Positions 17,062 through 26,246 of a stretch of DNA of 64,000 nt are shown here, piece by piece. This DNA is from Paenibacillus sp. Soil750 (GTDB lineage Bacteria > Bacillota > Bacilli > Paenibacillales > NBRC-103111). The notes beneath the pieces were generated by a model, which saw only the letters and a list, made by a program, of their open reading frames with translations, did not search any database and was not told where the DNA came from. Location of the stretch: the NCBI RefSeq assembly GCF_001428045.1, contig NZ_LMSD01000011.1, forward strand, positions 48,669 through 112,668, written 5' to 3'. A program made the position numbers and the translations under genes. How positions within the stretch are numbered: the first letter of the stretch is position 1; each line of letters opens with the position of its first letter.

Positions 17062-18321
17062 ATGAAGAAATTAAAAGCTATCTTGTTGGGTGCAGGAGAC
17101 CGAGGAGCGCGCGCTTATGCGCCCTATGCGATCAATTACCCGCATGAGCTGGAAATCGTCGCTGTTGCCGAACCGAGCGAGGGACGGAGAAATGCGTTCG
17201 CTGAAGCTCATGGCATAGCGTCAGAGAATTGTTTTGGATCGTGGGAAGAGCTGTTGTCAAAGTCTGTAATGGCGGATATCGCCATCATCTGTACGATGGA
17301 TCGCATGCACTATCATCCGACGCTTAAAGCGCTTGAAGTGGGCTATCATGTCATGCTGGAGAAGCCCATGTCACCGGACCCGAAAGAGTGTGTGGAGATG
17401 GAGCTGGCGGCGAAGAAACATAACCGACTGCTCACCATTTGCCATGTACTTCGTTATACGGAGTTTTGGAAGGCTGTTAAACGCGTAATAGACGAGGGAC
17501 GGATCGGACAGATCGCTTCTATTCAATTAAATGAAAATGTTGGGAACTTGCATATGGCACACAGCTTTGTGCGCGGGAATTGGAATAATTCCGACGAGTC
17601 GAGTCCCATGATCCTTCAGAAATCATGCCACGACATGGACATCTTGTCTTATCTGATGGATGAGCCATGTGTACGTGTTAGCTCCTTCGGATCGTTGATG
17701 CATTTTAACGCTGCCAATGCACCGGAAGGGGCACCCGATCGATGCTTGGACGGGTGTCCGGCTGAGGCGAGCTGCCAATACTTTGCTCCTCGTTACTATT
17801 TGGGAGAAGGTAAAGGATGGGCGCGGAAGTTTACGCAAGATACGAGCCGCGAAGGCGTTCTGGAGGCATTGCGCACGACCCCTTATGGGAAATGCGTATA
17901 CCGCAGCAATAACAATGTTGTTGACCATCAAGTGGTCAATATGGAGTTTGAAAGTGGATCAACAGCTACGTTCAGTATGTGCGGATTTACGCATGACAAC
18001 ACGCGAATCGTTCAAATCATGGGGACAAAAGGCGACATTCGCGGCAATATGGAAGACAACCAGTTTACAGTCAATGATTTTGTATCGAAAGAAGAAACGA
18101 CGATTCGCGTGAATTCTACCATTGAAGGACATGGCGGTGGCGACTCCGGTATCGTTCGTCAATTTTTGAAGGAAGTTCGCGAGTATGACGGTGGGGAGAG
18201 CTTAAGTTCCGCCTCAGTTTCCGTGAGAAGCCATTTGATGGCGTTTGCCGCGGAGGAGTCGCGCTTAAACAAAGGCCAGTCAGTTGAGATCGAAGATTTT
18301 TATAAGCGTGTGATTTCTTAA
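17062..18321 (+). CDS. Gfo/Idh/MocA-family oxidoreductase
   Basis: 419 residues with an N-terminal NAD(P) fold (KAILLGAGDRGARAYAPYA), the EKP motif (MLEKPMSPDPKE) holding the catalytic lysine, and a C-terminal substrate domain containing the conserved SCHDMDIL helix. A CLDGCPAEASCQYF segment with four nearby cysteines could bind a metal or be structural; it occurs in one subset of this family. Its position as last gene of the sugar operon suggests that it oxidises or epimerises the imported sugar. Ribosome site GAGAGGGAGAAACC. Confidence 0.9.
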   Translation: MKKLKAILLGAGDRGARAYAPYAINYPHELEIVAVAEPSEGRRNAFAEAHGIASENCFGSWEELLSKSVMADIAIICTMDRMHYHPTLKALEVGYHVMLEKPMSPDPKECVEMELAAKKHNRLLTICHVLRYTEFWKAVKRVIDEGRIGQIASIQLNENVGNLHMAHSFVRGNWNNSDESSPMILQKSCHDMDILSYLMDEPCVRVSSFGSLMHFNAANAPEGAPDRCLDGCPAEASCQYFAPRYYLGEGKGWARKFTQDTSREGVLEALRTTPYGKCVYRSNNNVVDHQVVNMEFESGSTATFSMCGFTHDNTRIVQIMGTKGDIRGNMEDNQFTVNDFVSKEETTIRVNSTIEGHGGGDSGIVRQFLKEVREYDGGESLSSASVSVRSHLMAFAAEESRLNKGQSVEIEDFYKRVIS

Positions 18322-18389
18322 TCAGATTTTGCAATCATTCTATCGTTTCTTGCCCTTTTATAAACAACGAACACTTGTGAGTAAAAGAG

Positions 18390-18440
18390 AAGGGGCTATC
18401 TCTCGGGTCTTTTCAGACCGTTTGGGTTAGCCCCTTATTC
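18390..18440 (+). terminator. Rho-independent terminator of the sugar operon
   Basis: AAGGGGCTA ... TAGCCCCTTATTC, with an inner GGGTCTTTTCAGACC hairpin. It closes the operon that starts at 13867. Confidence 0.75.
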
Positions 18441-18521
18441 TTGATTCATAAGCTCAACGAACGAGCATTCATCTTTTTAATACCCTAGGAGATATATAGT
18501 AAATAGAAAGTGATCATAACA

Positions 18522-19643
18522 ATGGATAAATTCGTATTATATCTAATCGGTTCTTTTTTTGTAATCGGAGCTATTGATTATATTACCGGAAATCATTTGA
18601 AACTGGGTGGGAAATTTGAGGAAGGCATAAAGGCCATGGGAGCTTTAGGGCTTGGCATGATAGGAATACTTTCTTTAGTCCCTATATTTACAAATTTTTT
18701 ATCCGCTGATATTATTCCAATCTTTAGAGTTTTTCATCTAGATCCTTCTATCGTTCCTGCAGCATTTTTAGCTGTAGATATGGGGGGCTATCAAATGGCT
18801 AATGAGCTAGCATTGACAGAGGAAATGGGGGCATTCTCAGGAATTATCATCGCATCTACATTAGGAGCCACAATTAGTTTTTCAATACCTGTCGCGTTAG
18901 GGATGCTTTCTAAAGAGGATGAAAAATATTTTTCTAAGGGTGTATTGGTTGGAATTATTACTATACCAATAGGATGTCTTGCAGCAGGCTTATGGCTAAA
19001 AATAAATATCAATATATTAGTATGGAATCTGGTACCTATATTTGTTTTTGCCATTATTTTAGGAGCAGGATTATTAAAAGCTCCTCATGTTTTTATAAAA
19101 GTTTTTAATGTATTTGGAAAGCTTATAATGAGTTTGAGCACTGTTGGATTACTTTTACAAGGTATAGATGTGATATTTGGTGTAAGGCTTGTCTCAGGAT
19201 TAGCACCACTATCTGAATCTACTGTAATAGTAGGCAAGATCGCATTTGTTTTAGGTGGAGCATATCCTATGCTAGCGCTTATCAATCGAATTTTTAAAAA
19301 AAGTTTTAAAGAAATAGGAGAGAAATTTGGAATTAATTCAGTGTCAGTAGCAGGCATTCTAGGAAGTTTGGCTAGTAATCTGTTGATATTTGGAACATTT
19401 AAGGAAATGAATCCTAAAGGAAAAGTGGTATGTACTGCCTTTGGAGTAAGTGGAGCATTTGTTTTTGGAGGTCAATTTGGATTTGTGTCAGGAGTAGCCC
19501 CAGGAATGTTAGGAGCGTTTATCATATCAAAGCTTACAGCCGGAATAATTAGTATAGTACTAGCTGCATGGCTATATGATCGTGAAAATAAAGAATTTAG
19601 TCTTAAGGAAAATGGAGGTATTAGTAATGAATATCAGGGATAG
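18522..19643 (+). CDS. eutH: EutH-like ethanolamine permease
   Basis: About 373 residues with around ten hydrophobic segments (VLYLIGSFFVIGAIDYITG, ALGLGMIGILSLVPIFTNFL, FLAVDMGGYQMANELAL). The VDMGGYQMA and VFGGQFGFVSGV stretches are characteristic of EutH, a permease helping ethanolamine entry. No other eut genes are nearby. The codons are strongly A/T-rich compared with neighbours, suggesting acquisition from a low-GC Firmicute. ATG 18522 is used because it begins the hydrophobic segment; the ribosome site is weak. It overlaps by 17 bp the start of a broken M24 peptidase, with which it once formed an operon. Confidence 0.8.
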   Translation: MDKFVLYLIGSFFVIGAIDYITGNHLKLGGKFEEGIKAMGALGLGMIGILSLVPIFTNFLSADIIPIFRVFHLDPSIVPAAFLAVDMGGYQMANELALTEEMGAFSGIIIASTLGATISFSIPVALGMLSKEDEKYFSKGVLVGIITIPIGCLAAGLWLKININILVWNLVPIFVFAIILGAGLLKAPHVFIKVFNVFGKLIMSLSTVGLLLQGIDVIFGVRLVSGLAPLSESTVIVGKIAFVLGGAYPMLALINRIFKKSFKEIGEKFGINSVSVAGILGSLASNLLIFGTFKEMNPKGKVVCTAFGVSGAFVFGGQFGFVSGVAPGMLGAFIISKLTAGIISIVLAAWLYDRENKEFSLKENGGISNEYQG

Positions 19644-20159
19644 GGTCGAAAAGTTAAGACGGCTAATGAAAGAAAATCAAATGGATGCTTATATAATTCC
19701 CAGTTTTGCATTGCATGGCTTTTGAATATAAGAGGGCCGATGTGCCTAACAATCCAGTTGTAATAGCTAATGTAATCGTAGAAGAACATAAATGTTATTT
19801 ATTTATTGATTCTTGCAAGGTTCCCTCTTTGGTTAAATTAGAACTGGAGGCTGAAGGAATCGAGTTAAAAGCGAATCATGAAATACAAAAATTATTACAA
19901 AATCTTTCAAGCGGGGATGCCATTATTTTTGATACGGATAAAACAAGGGCAGGAAGGATTTGTTGGACCTAGCTTTGATACGATAGCAGGTTATAAAGAA
20001 CATGCTGCGATGATGCATTATAAAGCCAATAAAGAAACGCAATTTACTCTTAAGAACGAAGGTCTTTTTTTAATTGATTCAGGCGGACAGTATTATGATG
20101 GAACAACAGATATTACACGAACGATTGCTTTGGGAAAACTTACCGATGAGCAGAGGTAG
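19627..20159 (+). pseudogene. Broken Xaa-Pro aminopeptidase (M24B)
   Basis: ATG 19627 opens MNIRDRVEKLRRLMKENQMD, the creatinase/prolidase N-domain, but the frame is lost near 19710. A second frame carries RGADVPNNPVVIANVIVEE to DAIIFDTDKT, and a third from about 19950 includes KEHAAMMHYKANKET and the catalytic stretch LIDSGGQYYDGTTDITRT with two metal-binding aspartates. The remaining catalytic His/Glu region is absent. At least two frameshifts or deletions and a lost 3' end make it non-functional. Like eutH it is A/T-rich, so both probably arrived together. Confidence 0.85.
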
Positions 20160-20360
20160 AAATCGTTGCCATTTTCGACGCTAAATCTTGATATTGTTGA
20201 TATTTGTACGCCGAACCTCTATCATTCCGAAATTGCGATTGCTGCTTTGGAAGCCGGTGTTCATGTCATTTGTGAATCGATTCGGAATAATCACTTCCAT
20301 CCGAACGTGCAGTTTTTAAAGAAGTTTGCGCAAGAAGGGGGGCTTAAAATGATTTGTTAA
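20157..20360 (+). pseudogene. Gfo/Idh/MocA oxidoreductase fragment
   Basis: VEIVAIFDA (from 20157), then after a frameshift [20 protein letters not shown] and [10 protein letters not shown], match the N-terminal domain. After CE the expected KP motif is missing and the frame jumps to [20 protein letters not shown], which aligns with RNNRFTAASQFLKQYIREG in the separate fragment at 25.1 kb. So this copy has an internal deletion and is cut off at 20358, right before a transposon-end repeat (TACTTCAAAACTTAATT at 20364). Confidence 0.75.
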
Positions 20361-20363
20361 AAG

Positions 20364-20380
20364 TACTTCAAAACTTAATT
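20364..20380. repeat. Solo transposon-end repeat unit
   Basis: TACTTCAAAACTTAATT matches the binding-site repeat of the ends at 4.4, 8.8 and 25.75 kb. It abuts the truncated Gfo/Idh/MocA fragment. Confidence 0.5.
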
Positions 20381-20492
20381 CGGAGATTTCAGAAACGTTG
20401 AATTTCTCCTCTCCAGCACATTTTAGTACATTTTTCTCCAATCATGAGGGCTTATCTCCCTTAAATTATCGGAAACATAACGAAGAACCCAC

Positions 20493-21374
20493 TTAAAAAC
20501 CATCTGGAGGCATGTATAGCTTCTGAGACAGCTGTCTAAATTTGAGTGGAGTAGTGCCCATATGCTTTTTAAATGTATGGATGAAATGCGAAGCAGTGGC
20601 AAGTCCGATGCGCAGTGCGATTTCAGCAACGGAAAGATCGGTGTTTTGCAGCAGGAGGCACGCTTCTCGAAGGCGTTTGGCCGTCACATATTCGGTTAGA
20701 CTGCCTCCGGTATCCACCTTGAACATGTGGGATAAATAATAAGGGGAGATGTGCAGTTCCGCAGCAAGCCGCTGCAGAGAAAATTCTTCTTTATAATGAA
20801 CTTCCAGCCATGCCATCGCTTTTTCGGCCAGACGAATCTCTCTGTAGGGTAACTTCTGAGGAGATCCGCCGTCCGCAGCCAAGACAATGCGCAGTCTTCG
20901 GAGCAGCGCTACTATGCCCAATGCGTGGGTTTCAACAAGTCCTTCCCCGTTCGCAGCATTCACCTCATTCTGCAACACCGTGTACAGTTCCCGAATGTCG
21001 CCGACCTCAAATGCCTGAAAAGGCAATTTTTCTTTCCAAAGCTTATGCAAGAATGCCCGCATTTCAGGAAACGAAGACAAGAATGGCTCAAAAACGATCG
21101 GCTCAAACACAAGAATGCTCCGAATATACGGCTGCTCTGGACTCGTCAAGGCATGAACGCGGTGCAACTGGTACGGCTGAAAGCAGTAGATCGTTCCTGG
21201 CCGTATAGGCACAAGCTGCTGCTCAATGATGACATGTCCTTCACCCTGTTCAACATACAGCAGCTCCAATCCCTGATGCGCATGGTACACGGAATATCCG
21301 TGTCTATCTGGCGTAACCGTGCGATGTTTAAATAGATAAGCTTTATTGGGCATTACATTTTCGACCAACTTCAT
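20493..21374 (-). CDS. AraC-family regulator with cupin sensor domain
   Basis: About 293 residues. The N-terminal half is an AraC-binding cupin (HAHQGLELLYVEQGEGHVII, RPGTIYCFQPYQLHRV), and the C-terminal half a double HTH (FSLQRLAAELHISPYYLSHM; LSVAEIALRIGLATASHFIH). It is soluble and probably binds a small ligand. The start at 21374 (MKLVENVMPNK) is preferred over 21431 because an AGAGAGG lies upstream of it. It is divergent from the ferritin-like gene, whose ribosome site is only about 110 bp away, and is likely its regulator. Confidence 0.88.
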   Translation of the reverse strand: MKLVENVMPNKAYLFKHRTVTPDRHGYSVYHAHQGLELLYVEQGEGHVIIEQQLVPIRPGTIYCFQPYQLHRVHALTSPEQPYIRSILVFEPIVFEPFLSSFPEMRAFLHKLWKEKLPFQAFEVGDIRELYTVLQNEVNAANGEGLVETHALGIVALLRRLRIVLAADGGSPQKLPYREIRLAEKAMAWLEVHYKEEFSLQRLAAELHISPYYLSHMFKVDTGGSLTEYVTAKRLREACLLLQNTDLSVAEIALRIGLATASHFIHTFKKHMGTTPLKFRQLSQKLYMPPDGF

Positions 21375-21497
21375 CCGTCGCGCCTGCCTCTCTTCGAAAG
21401 AGCAATATAACGATATTTTAGCATAAAGCACGGAAACTTTTTATCTCCTTCAGTTGCTATAATTAACTTATATTCAATGACTTTAGGAGGAAAAAAG

Positions 21498-22877
21498 ATG
21501 AATGAACATCGCGCTGTGAACGTGCTAGATCAGGATGACTCAGAAATTAAAATGAAGGCTTCGCACCAACAGGGCCGCTATTTGCGACCTAAGGATACAG
21601 CTAAACTGCTTTCCTCACTATTCTGGCAGGAGATGGAGCTATCCAGGATGGCCTTCGGATGGCTGCCGGGCGTAAAAGAAATAGAAACAAAAGGCCAAAT
21701 GGGACGCCTCGGCTATGTTCATAGCCAGCACGCGAAGCATGTATTCGATCGTATCGCCGAGCTTCCTGGGTCCGTCGGTGATCGGCAGGGAACGCCAGCT
21801 CTTCTTCGCGAAGCTTATGAGCGTATGTCGTTAGCGCCATCGGAGGCAGCTTTCTTCGTTAGTTACGCTTTCTTGCTTGGCAGGCTCTATGAAGAGTATG
21901 AACAGCTGCAGCTTCGCTTGGACCCGCTCTTGGATGCGCCGACTTTCGATAAGCTGAGATACATCTTGATCGATCGTCAAGACATGATGAATTTCGTTCA
22001 TGCGCAGGTACAGTTTGCGGGTACGGATGATCCTGATCTAACCGAGGCATGTAATCAGTGGAGCAGCTACATTAGAGATGTGTGGCATGCCTATCGGCAG
22101 TCGTCGGATGGATCAGACGCAGAACAAATGGCTTGGCCACAGATGTCGGATTTCGAGCCAGCTGGTCCGTTACCTTCCGATTCGGCTTGGAATGAGGAGC
22201 GTTTCCCGATCTATAAGCAGAACAGTGCGTTCAAAATGGCCTACTCAGATCCATCCATGTCGCCGCTAAATGACAGCATAAAGCAAATGCATTACATCAA
22301 TAGTACGGAGATTGGAGCGGCAGAGACGCTGTGTTACTTGTATTACGGTGCGCAAAATATGCCGAAAGCGTTTTACTTTGATTTGGCTCGCCATCTATGG
22401 GACGAAATTCGACATAGCCAGATGGGCTTTCGCCGGTTGCAGCAAATGGGCTATGCAACTCACGAGTTCAAGTACTTTAAGGGCTCTCCAGGCAAAGGAC
22501 TGAAGGAACTGGCTAATGAATGGTTCCCCAATATGTATTCGAGTCTAACGATGGTGGCTGAGCCGTGTTCTTTTATTAAAAAGCGCAAAAGCGCGGAGCA
22601 ATTCTGGGAATTCGGCGATGCGCTGTCAGCCATACAATGTGAATTCGATATGGTGGATGAGCGGATGCATGTCGACTTCGGTAAAACATGGGGCCCCGAG
22701 CTCTATAAGCAGATTAATCATATCGTAACCGCTGCGGAGATGTCCGAACGAGCTCGGATCAATCGGATCGAGGAATTGGGAGCGGCCGCAACGCCGGATG
22801 AAGCGAAAAAGATCGCCAAGAACTTCCCAGGTTTTTGCGGATTATCAACCATCGAGTTGAATTATAAGCGTTATTAA
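21498..22877 (+). CDS. Ferritin-like (DUF455-like) protein
   Basis: About 459 residues, all-alpha. Candidate di-iron ligands occur in four helices: STEIGAAETLCY (about residue 265), LWDEIRHSQMGFRR (about 300), ECEFDMVDERMH (about 385) and nearby histidines, giving the E...ExxH...E...ExxH spacing of the ferritin-like superfamily. The DUF455 label is by resemblance. The N-terminal half (LFWQEMELSRMAFGWLPG, QHAKHVFDRI) carries another E/H set and may be a second bundle. ATG 21498 follows TAGGAGGAAAAAAG. The reaction is unknown; the divergent AraC regulator suggests that it is a catabolic or stress enzyme rather than an iron store. Confidence 0.7.
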   Translation: MNEHRAVNVLDQDDSEIKMKASHQQGRYLRPKDTAKLLSSLFWQEMELSRMAFGWLPGVKEIETKGQMGRLGYVHSQHAKHVFDRIAELPGSVGDRQGTPALLREAYERMSLAPSEAAFFVSYAFLLGRLYEEYEQLQLRLDPLLDAPTFDKLRYILIDRQDMMNFVHAQVQFAGTDDPDLTEACNQWSSYIRDVWHAYRQSSDGSDAEQMAWPQMSDFEPAGPLPSDSAWNEERFPIYKQNSAFKMAYSDPSMSPLNDSIKQMHYINSTEIGAAETLCYLYYGAQNMPKAFYFDLARHLWDEIRHSQMGFRRLQQMGYATHEFKYFKGSPGKGLKELANEWFPNMYSSLTMVAEPCSFIKKRKSAEQFWEFGDALSAIQCEFDMVDERMHVDFGKTWGPELYKQINHIVTAAEMSERARINRIEELGAAATPDEAKKIAKNFPGFCGLSTIELNYKRY

Positions 22878-23010
22878 GGAACGAACCACTACATCTATTA
22901 CCGAGTTAGCAGGATGCAAAGAGGGAATTAAGCAGAATCACCTCTCGAGAAAAGTTATCAGAGTCCATCGGAAAAGCCAAAGTCGCCAACCAGAGTAACC
23001 TCCGTATCTT

Positions 23011-23049
23011 AAAAAAAGGCGTTCACTCCATTCGGTGAATGCTTTTTTA
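23011..23049. terminator. Hairpin of the GGCGTTCAC family (copy 2)
   Basis: AAAAAAAGGCGTTCAC / GTGAATGCTTTTTT with an 8-nt loop. It lies between the 3' ends of the ferritin-like gene and the broken response regulator, so it can serve as a terminator for both strands. Confidence 0.75.
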
Positions 23050-24672
23050 TGATTGTTTTTGGGTAGGATTTACATGCTGTGAGCGATATTTGGTAGGATT
23101 CATACCTACGATCCGTTTGAATATTTTATTAAAGTGACGATAGTTTTCGAGTCCAACCTGATCAGAGATTTCGAACGTTTTCAGATCGGTTGTTAGCAAT
23201 AGGTGCTTGGCACGGTGAATACGTAAATTCATCAAGTAGTTGGTAAAGGTTTGGCCTACTGCTTTTTTGAAAACTTGGCTAAGATAAGGTGGACTGTACC
23301 CAACAATATTTGCCATTTCTTCTAGGCTATAGTGGCGGGTTAAATCGGAATTAACGATTTCGACGATGTGCGAAACAATTTTGTCACTCCCTGTTAGGGG
23401 ATGTTTCGCACGCTGGCGGCCATTCATCAGGTCACTCAGCCATTCGTTGATTTGATACAAGGTCTGGCAGCTGTTTATTTCTTTCAGCAAGGCTTGATTG
23501 ATTCCTGACTGGCGGGAAAACTCGTTATCAATAAGTTTGATCCCAAACATAGCTTCCATGAAGACGTTTCTGACGTCATCAGGCTTTCAGTGGTTACATG
23601 CGGCCTCTTGCGTAAACAGGATCAGCTTATCCGCATCGAAAGGGAGTCCGATCCATGCATCTTTCAATGTTTTCATCCAATAAATGGCTTTATCGCTCGG
23701 AAGAGAAGTGAAGAATGGCCCATTCGGCATGGCACCATTTGCTGTTTGGTAGGATTCATAAAAGAATAGCTGTTTTTCATGATAGAGGTTTCTAATCATG
23801 GACAACTCTTCAATTATGGGCTTGTTAAGTGGCTGAAAATGAACAAAGGCATTAAGCTTCAAAAATGTGTGGAATGCCTGAGTAATCTCTCTTGTCAAAT
23901 CAGGTGGCAAATGATTCAAGGCACAAATGCCAAGAAAACGGCTCGAGTCCAAAGAAATCACTTTGCCGAAGCCGTATTTTTGTAATAATTCCTGCAGGAC
24001 ATTTACGCCAGTAAACTGCCAGAGTTGCAGTTCTGATTCGGATGTATCGTTTGTTACAGGAATACGCAGTGACTTGCGATCTAACTCAACTAAGGCTATA
24101 GCATGGACAGACATACTATGAGGAAAACATATGGAGGTTAAATAATCATTCCAATCTGATTCCCGCAGACGTATCATCTCAAGGAAAAGGTTTCGCGAAA
24201 TACTGAGATCGTTGGTTCGGAGTTTCTGCTCCAGTTCAGTTTGTTTTTTGACCTTTGCGTGTGTATCGATAATGTTAGGAATCAATGTGTCCAATGTATG
24301 AACCAGCAGAGAAGTGTCCGTAAGGCAATCGTCTTTTAACAAATAAGCAGATGCACCGAGCTGGATCGCTTGTTGGGCGTAATGGAAATCCTGATGACAG
24401 CTTAAAATAATGGTTTGGGGCATTTTATTTAACGACCTTTTTATTTCGTTTAATAAATCGATCCCACTCCAGATGGGCATTGTAATATCGGTAATGATGA
24501 AATCGGGTTGCTCGCTCTGAATCAATGCGTATCCTTGCTTTCCGTTAGCGGCTTCCCCGACGATTTCATAGCGTTCCCCTCCTGCTTCGACCATTTGTCT
24601 GAATACTTCACGTGCGGGTTTCTCATCTTCGATAATCAGCACCTTATACGTCATCGTTATTCTTCTCCTCAC
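23047..24672 (-). pseudogene. YesN-like response regulator interrupted by an in-frame TGA
   Basis: The N-terminal receiver domain is intact (VLIIEDEKPAREVF, phospho-acceptor D in FIITDITMP, Lys in YLLKD). The C-terminal AraC HTH is intact downstream (YSLEEMANIVGYSPPYLSQV, ISDQVGLENYRHFNKIFKRI). The two parts are in the same frame but separated by TGA at 23587-23589 (...EAACNH*KPDDVRNVF...). Read through, the product would be 541 residues, the normal size for this family. A nonsense mutation is the simplest reading. ATG 23559 could restart a 170-aa DNA-binding fragment. The partner kinase is also truncated. Confidence 0.8.
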
Positions 24673-25046
24673 TCTATGGAAACCTGCACAGCGGGAAAAG
24701 TGATGCGAATATGTGTTCCATTCCCTGTAAGGCTATTCATATCCAGAGTAGACATTGGTCCATAAACCAATTTAATGCGTTCCCACACATTTTTAATCCC
24801 GATATTTTCGTTGGTTCCACTGTGTTGCAGAAGCATACGGATCTTCTCTAAGCGTGCCGATTCCATCCCACTACCATTGTCACTTATAAGCAAATAGATC
24901 GTTTCGCGATCCACTGAGTAACCAGCTTCGATACGAATGATCCCTTCTGCATCCGTCTCATTAGCCAAGATGCCATGCAGCAGCGCATTTTCAATGAGCG
25001 GTTGCAGCAGCAGCTTGAGTATCTTCATATTTTCCAGAAGAGGATC
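24669..25046 (-). pseudogene. C-terminal remnant of a YesM-like sensor histidine kinase
   Basis: Only the HATPase part remains: LLLQPLIENALLHGI (N box), LISDNGSGM (G1), NIGIKNVWERIKLVYG (G2) and a short tail. It overlaps the response regulator by 4 bp (ATGA), a normal kinase-regulator arrangement. Upstream the frame is closed by TGA near 25050, exactly where a Gfo/Idh/MocA fragment on the other strand begins, so the sensor, membrane and H-box regions were deleted by a rearrangement. Confidence 0.85.
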
Positions 25047-25049
25047 GAC

Positions 25050-25708
25050 TCATGGCAGACACGGCCAAGCAAAGTGGAAAAACACTAATGGTGATGAGGA
25101 ATAACAGGTTTACAGCGGCCTCTCAGTTTCTCAAGCAATATATCCGTGAAGGCCATATGGGAGAAGTGTACACGGGCCGTTGCGGTTGGATTCGCCGGCG
25201 CGGGATTCCCGGTAAAGGCGGATGGTTACAACCAAGGAGCTTTCCGGAGGCGGACCGTTGATCGACTTGGGCGTGCACATGATTGACCTTGCCGTATGGC
25301 TGATGGGTAATCCGAAGCCGATTGCTGTCACCGGTGCCACGTACACCAAATTCGCTAACAATGATATTTCCGATTCCGTTCACAGTCAATTCGGCGAAAA
25401 ACAAGAGAACGGAACTTTCGATGTCGAGGATTTAGCGATCGGGTTCATTCGATTTGAGAATGGAGCCTCACTGCAGATCGAGTTCAGCTGGGCTTCCAAT
25501 ATCGGCGAAGAAATGAACTTCGTTGAACTGAGAGGAGCGCGATCTGGTTCTAGTATCAAGAAGGGCGAGCTGCAAATTTTTACAGAGACTTCGGGGCAGT
25601 TAACGAATATATCGCCAGTGTTGAGCAAAAAGCAAGTCGATGCTCATGGCGAGCATATCCGGCATTTTATCGACGTGCTGCAGCAGCGGGTGGAGCCTAG
25701 TTTACTGC
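25050..25708 (+). pseudogene. Gfo/Idh/MocA oxidoreductase, truncated and frameshifted
   Basis: Begins at MADTAKQSGKTLMVMRNNRF, so the NAD domain and EK of the EKP motif are missing. A single-base deletion near 25228 shifts the frame: the first frame reaches GKGGW and the second continues as TTKELSGGGPLIDLGVHMID, the conserved substrate-domain helix. The C-terminal end (HIRHFIDVLQQRVEPSL) stops where a transposon-end hairpin starts at 25710. Three lesions make it a clear pseudogene. Confidence 0.85.
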
Positions 25709-25709
25709 G

Positions 25710-25775
25710 AAGAAGCCAGCAAACACTTGCGTTTGCTGGCTTCTTGCACCTCAAAACTTAAATTGTCACTCAACA
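25710..25775 (-). mobile_element. Solo transposon end with terminator hairpin
   Basis: A perfect 14-bp hairpin (AAGAAGCCAGCAAA / TTTGCTGGCTTCTT, 25710-25745) is followed by CACCTCAAAACTTAAATTG and CACTCAACA ending at 25775. The hairpin arms are identical to those at 8837. It replaces the 3' end of the Gfo/Idh/MocA gene, so insertion followed by loss of the element body is likely. Confidence 0.6.
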
Positions 25776-25807
25776 TTTTTATGATTACTTGTCTTAACTT
25801 ATTTAAG

Positions 25808-26095
25808 TTATTTTACATTAATAAGATTTCTAACTAGACTTTCGACGATTATATCTCTAGTAGTGTAGTTTTCCTCTTCTAAAATGTGAATGATGTAATC
25901 TTCATCCGGTTTAAAAGCTCTGAAAATTACGTGTTCTTTATCTTCAAGAATTACGTCATGGCCACAATCCCTAAGGCATTGTTCATAATCTATCAAGCTA
26001 GGCTTTTGATTCTCCTCCAAGAAAATAATACCCCTTAATAAGGAACTTTTATCATGGTGAATTACTTTAAAATGCACTGTAAATTCTCTTTTCAT
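25808..26095 (-). CDS. Hypothetical small protein, 95 aa
   Basis: An unrecognised acidic protein (MKREFTVHFKVIHHDKSSLL ... EEENYTTRDIIVESLVRNLI). It has AGGAGCTGATCC about 8 bp before the ATG, and its codon pattern is coding-like. Alternating charged and beta-type stretches suggest one small alpha/beta domain. It points away from the doxX gene and is flanked on its 3' side by the transposon end. No function can be assigned. Confidence 0.5.
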   Translation of the reverse strand: MKREFTVHFKVIHHDKSSLLRGIIFLEENQKPSLIDYEQCLRDCGHDVILEDKEHVIFRAFKPDEDYIIHILEEENYTTRDIIVESLVRNLINVK

Positions 26096-26172
26096 AAATT
26101 GGATCAGCTCCTGTTCTCGTACATGATCAAAGATTAATTAAATTCATTATAAATAAGATAAATGTAGGAAGC

Positions 26173-26215
26173 TGTGATTATTATCACTTACACGCCACTC
26201 TCTTCGATCTACAAT
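26173..26215 (+). promoter_or_regulatory. Fnr-type box and -10 of the DoxX gene
   Basis: TGTGATTATTATCACT (26173-26188), centre 26180.5, and -10 TACAAT at 26210. The 29.5-bp offset puts the box at about -41.5 from the expected start site, the class II activator position. Confidence 0.7.
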
Positions 26216-26246
26216 AAAATCATAAAGGACGAAGGAGATGGTTCAA

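Noticed and set aside
23587..23589. The in-frame TGA as a selenocysteine codon
   Set aside because: The position is in the linker of a response regulator, no redox role is expected, and the kinase is also broken; a nonsense mutation is simpler.
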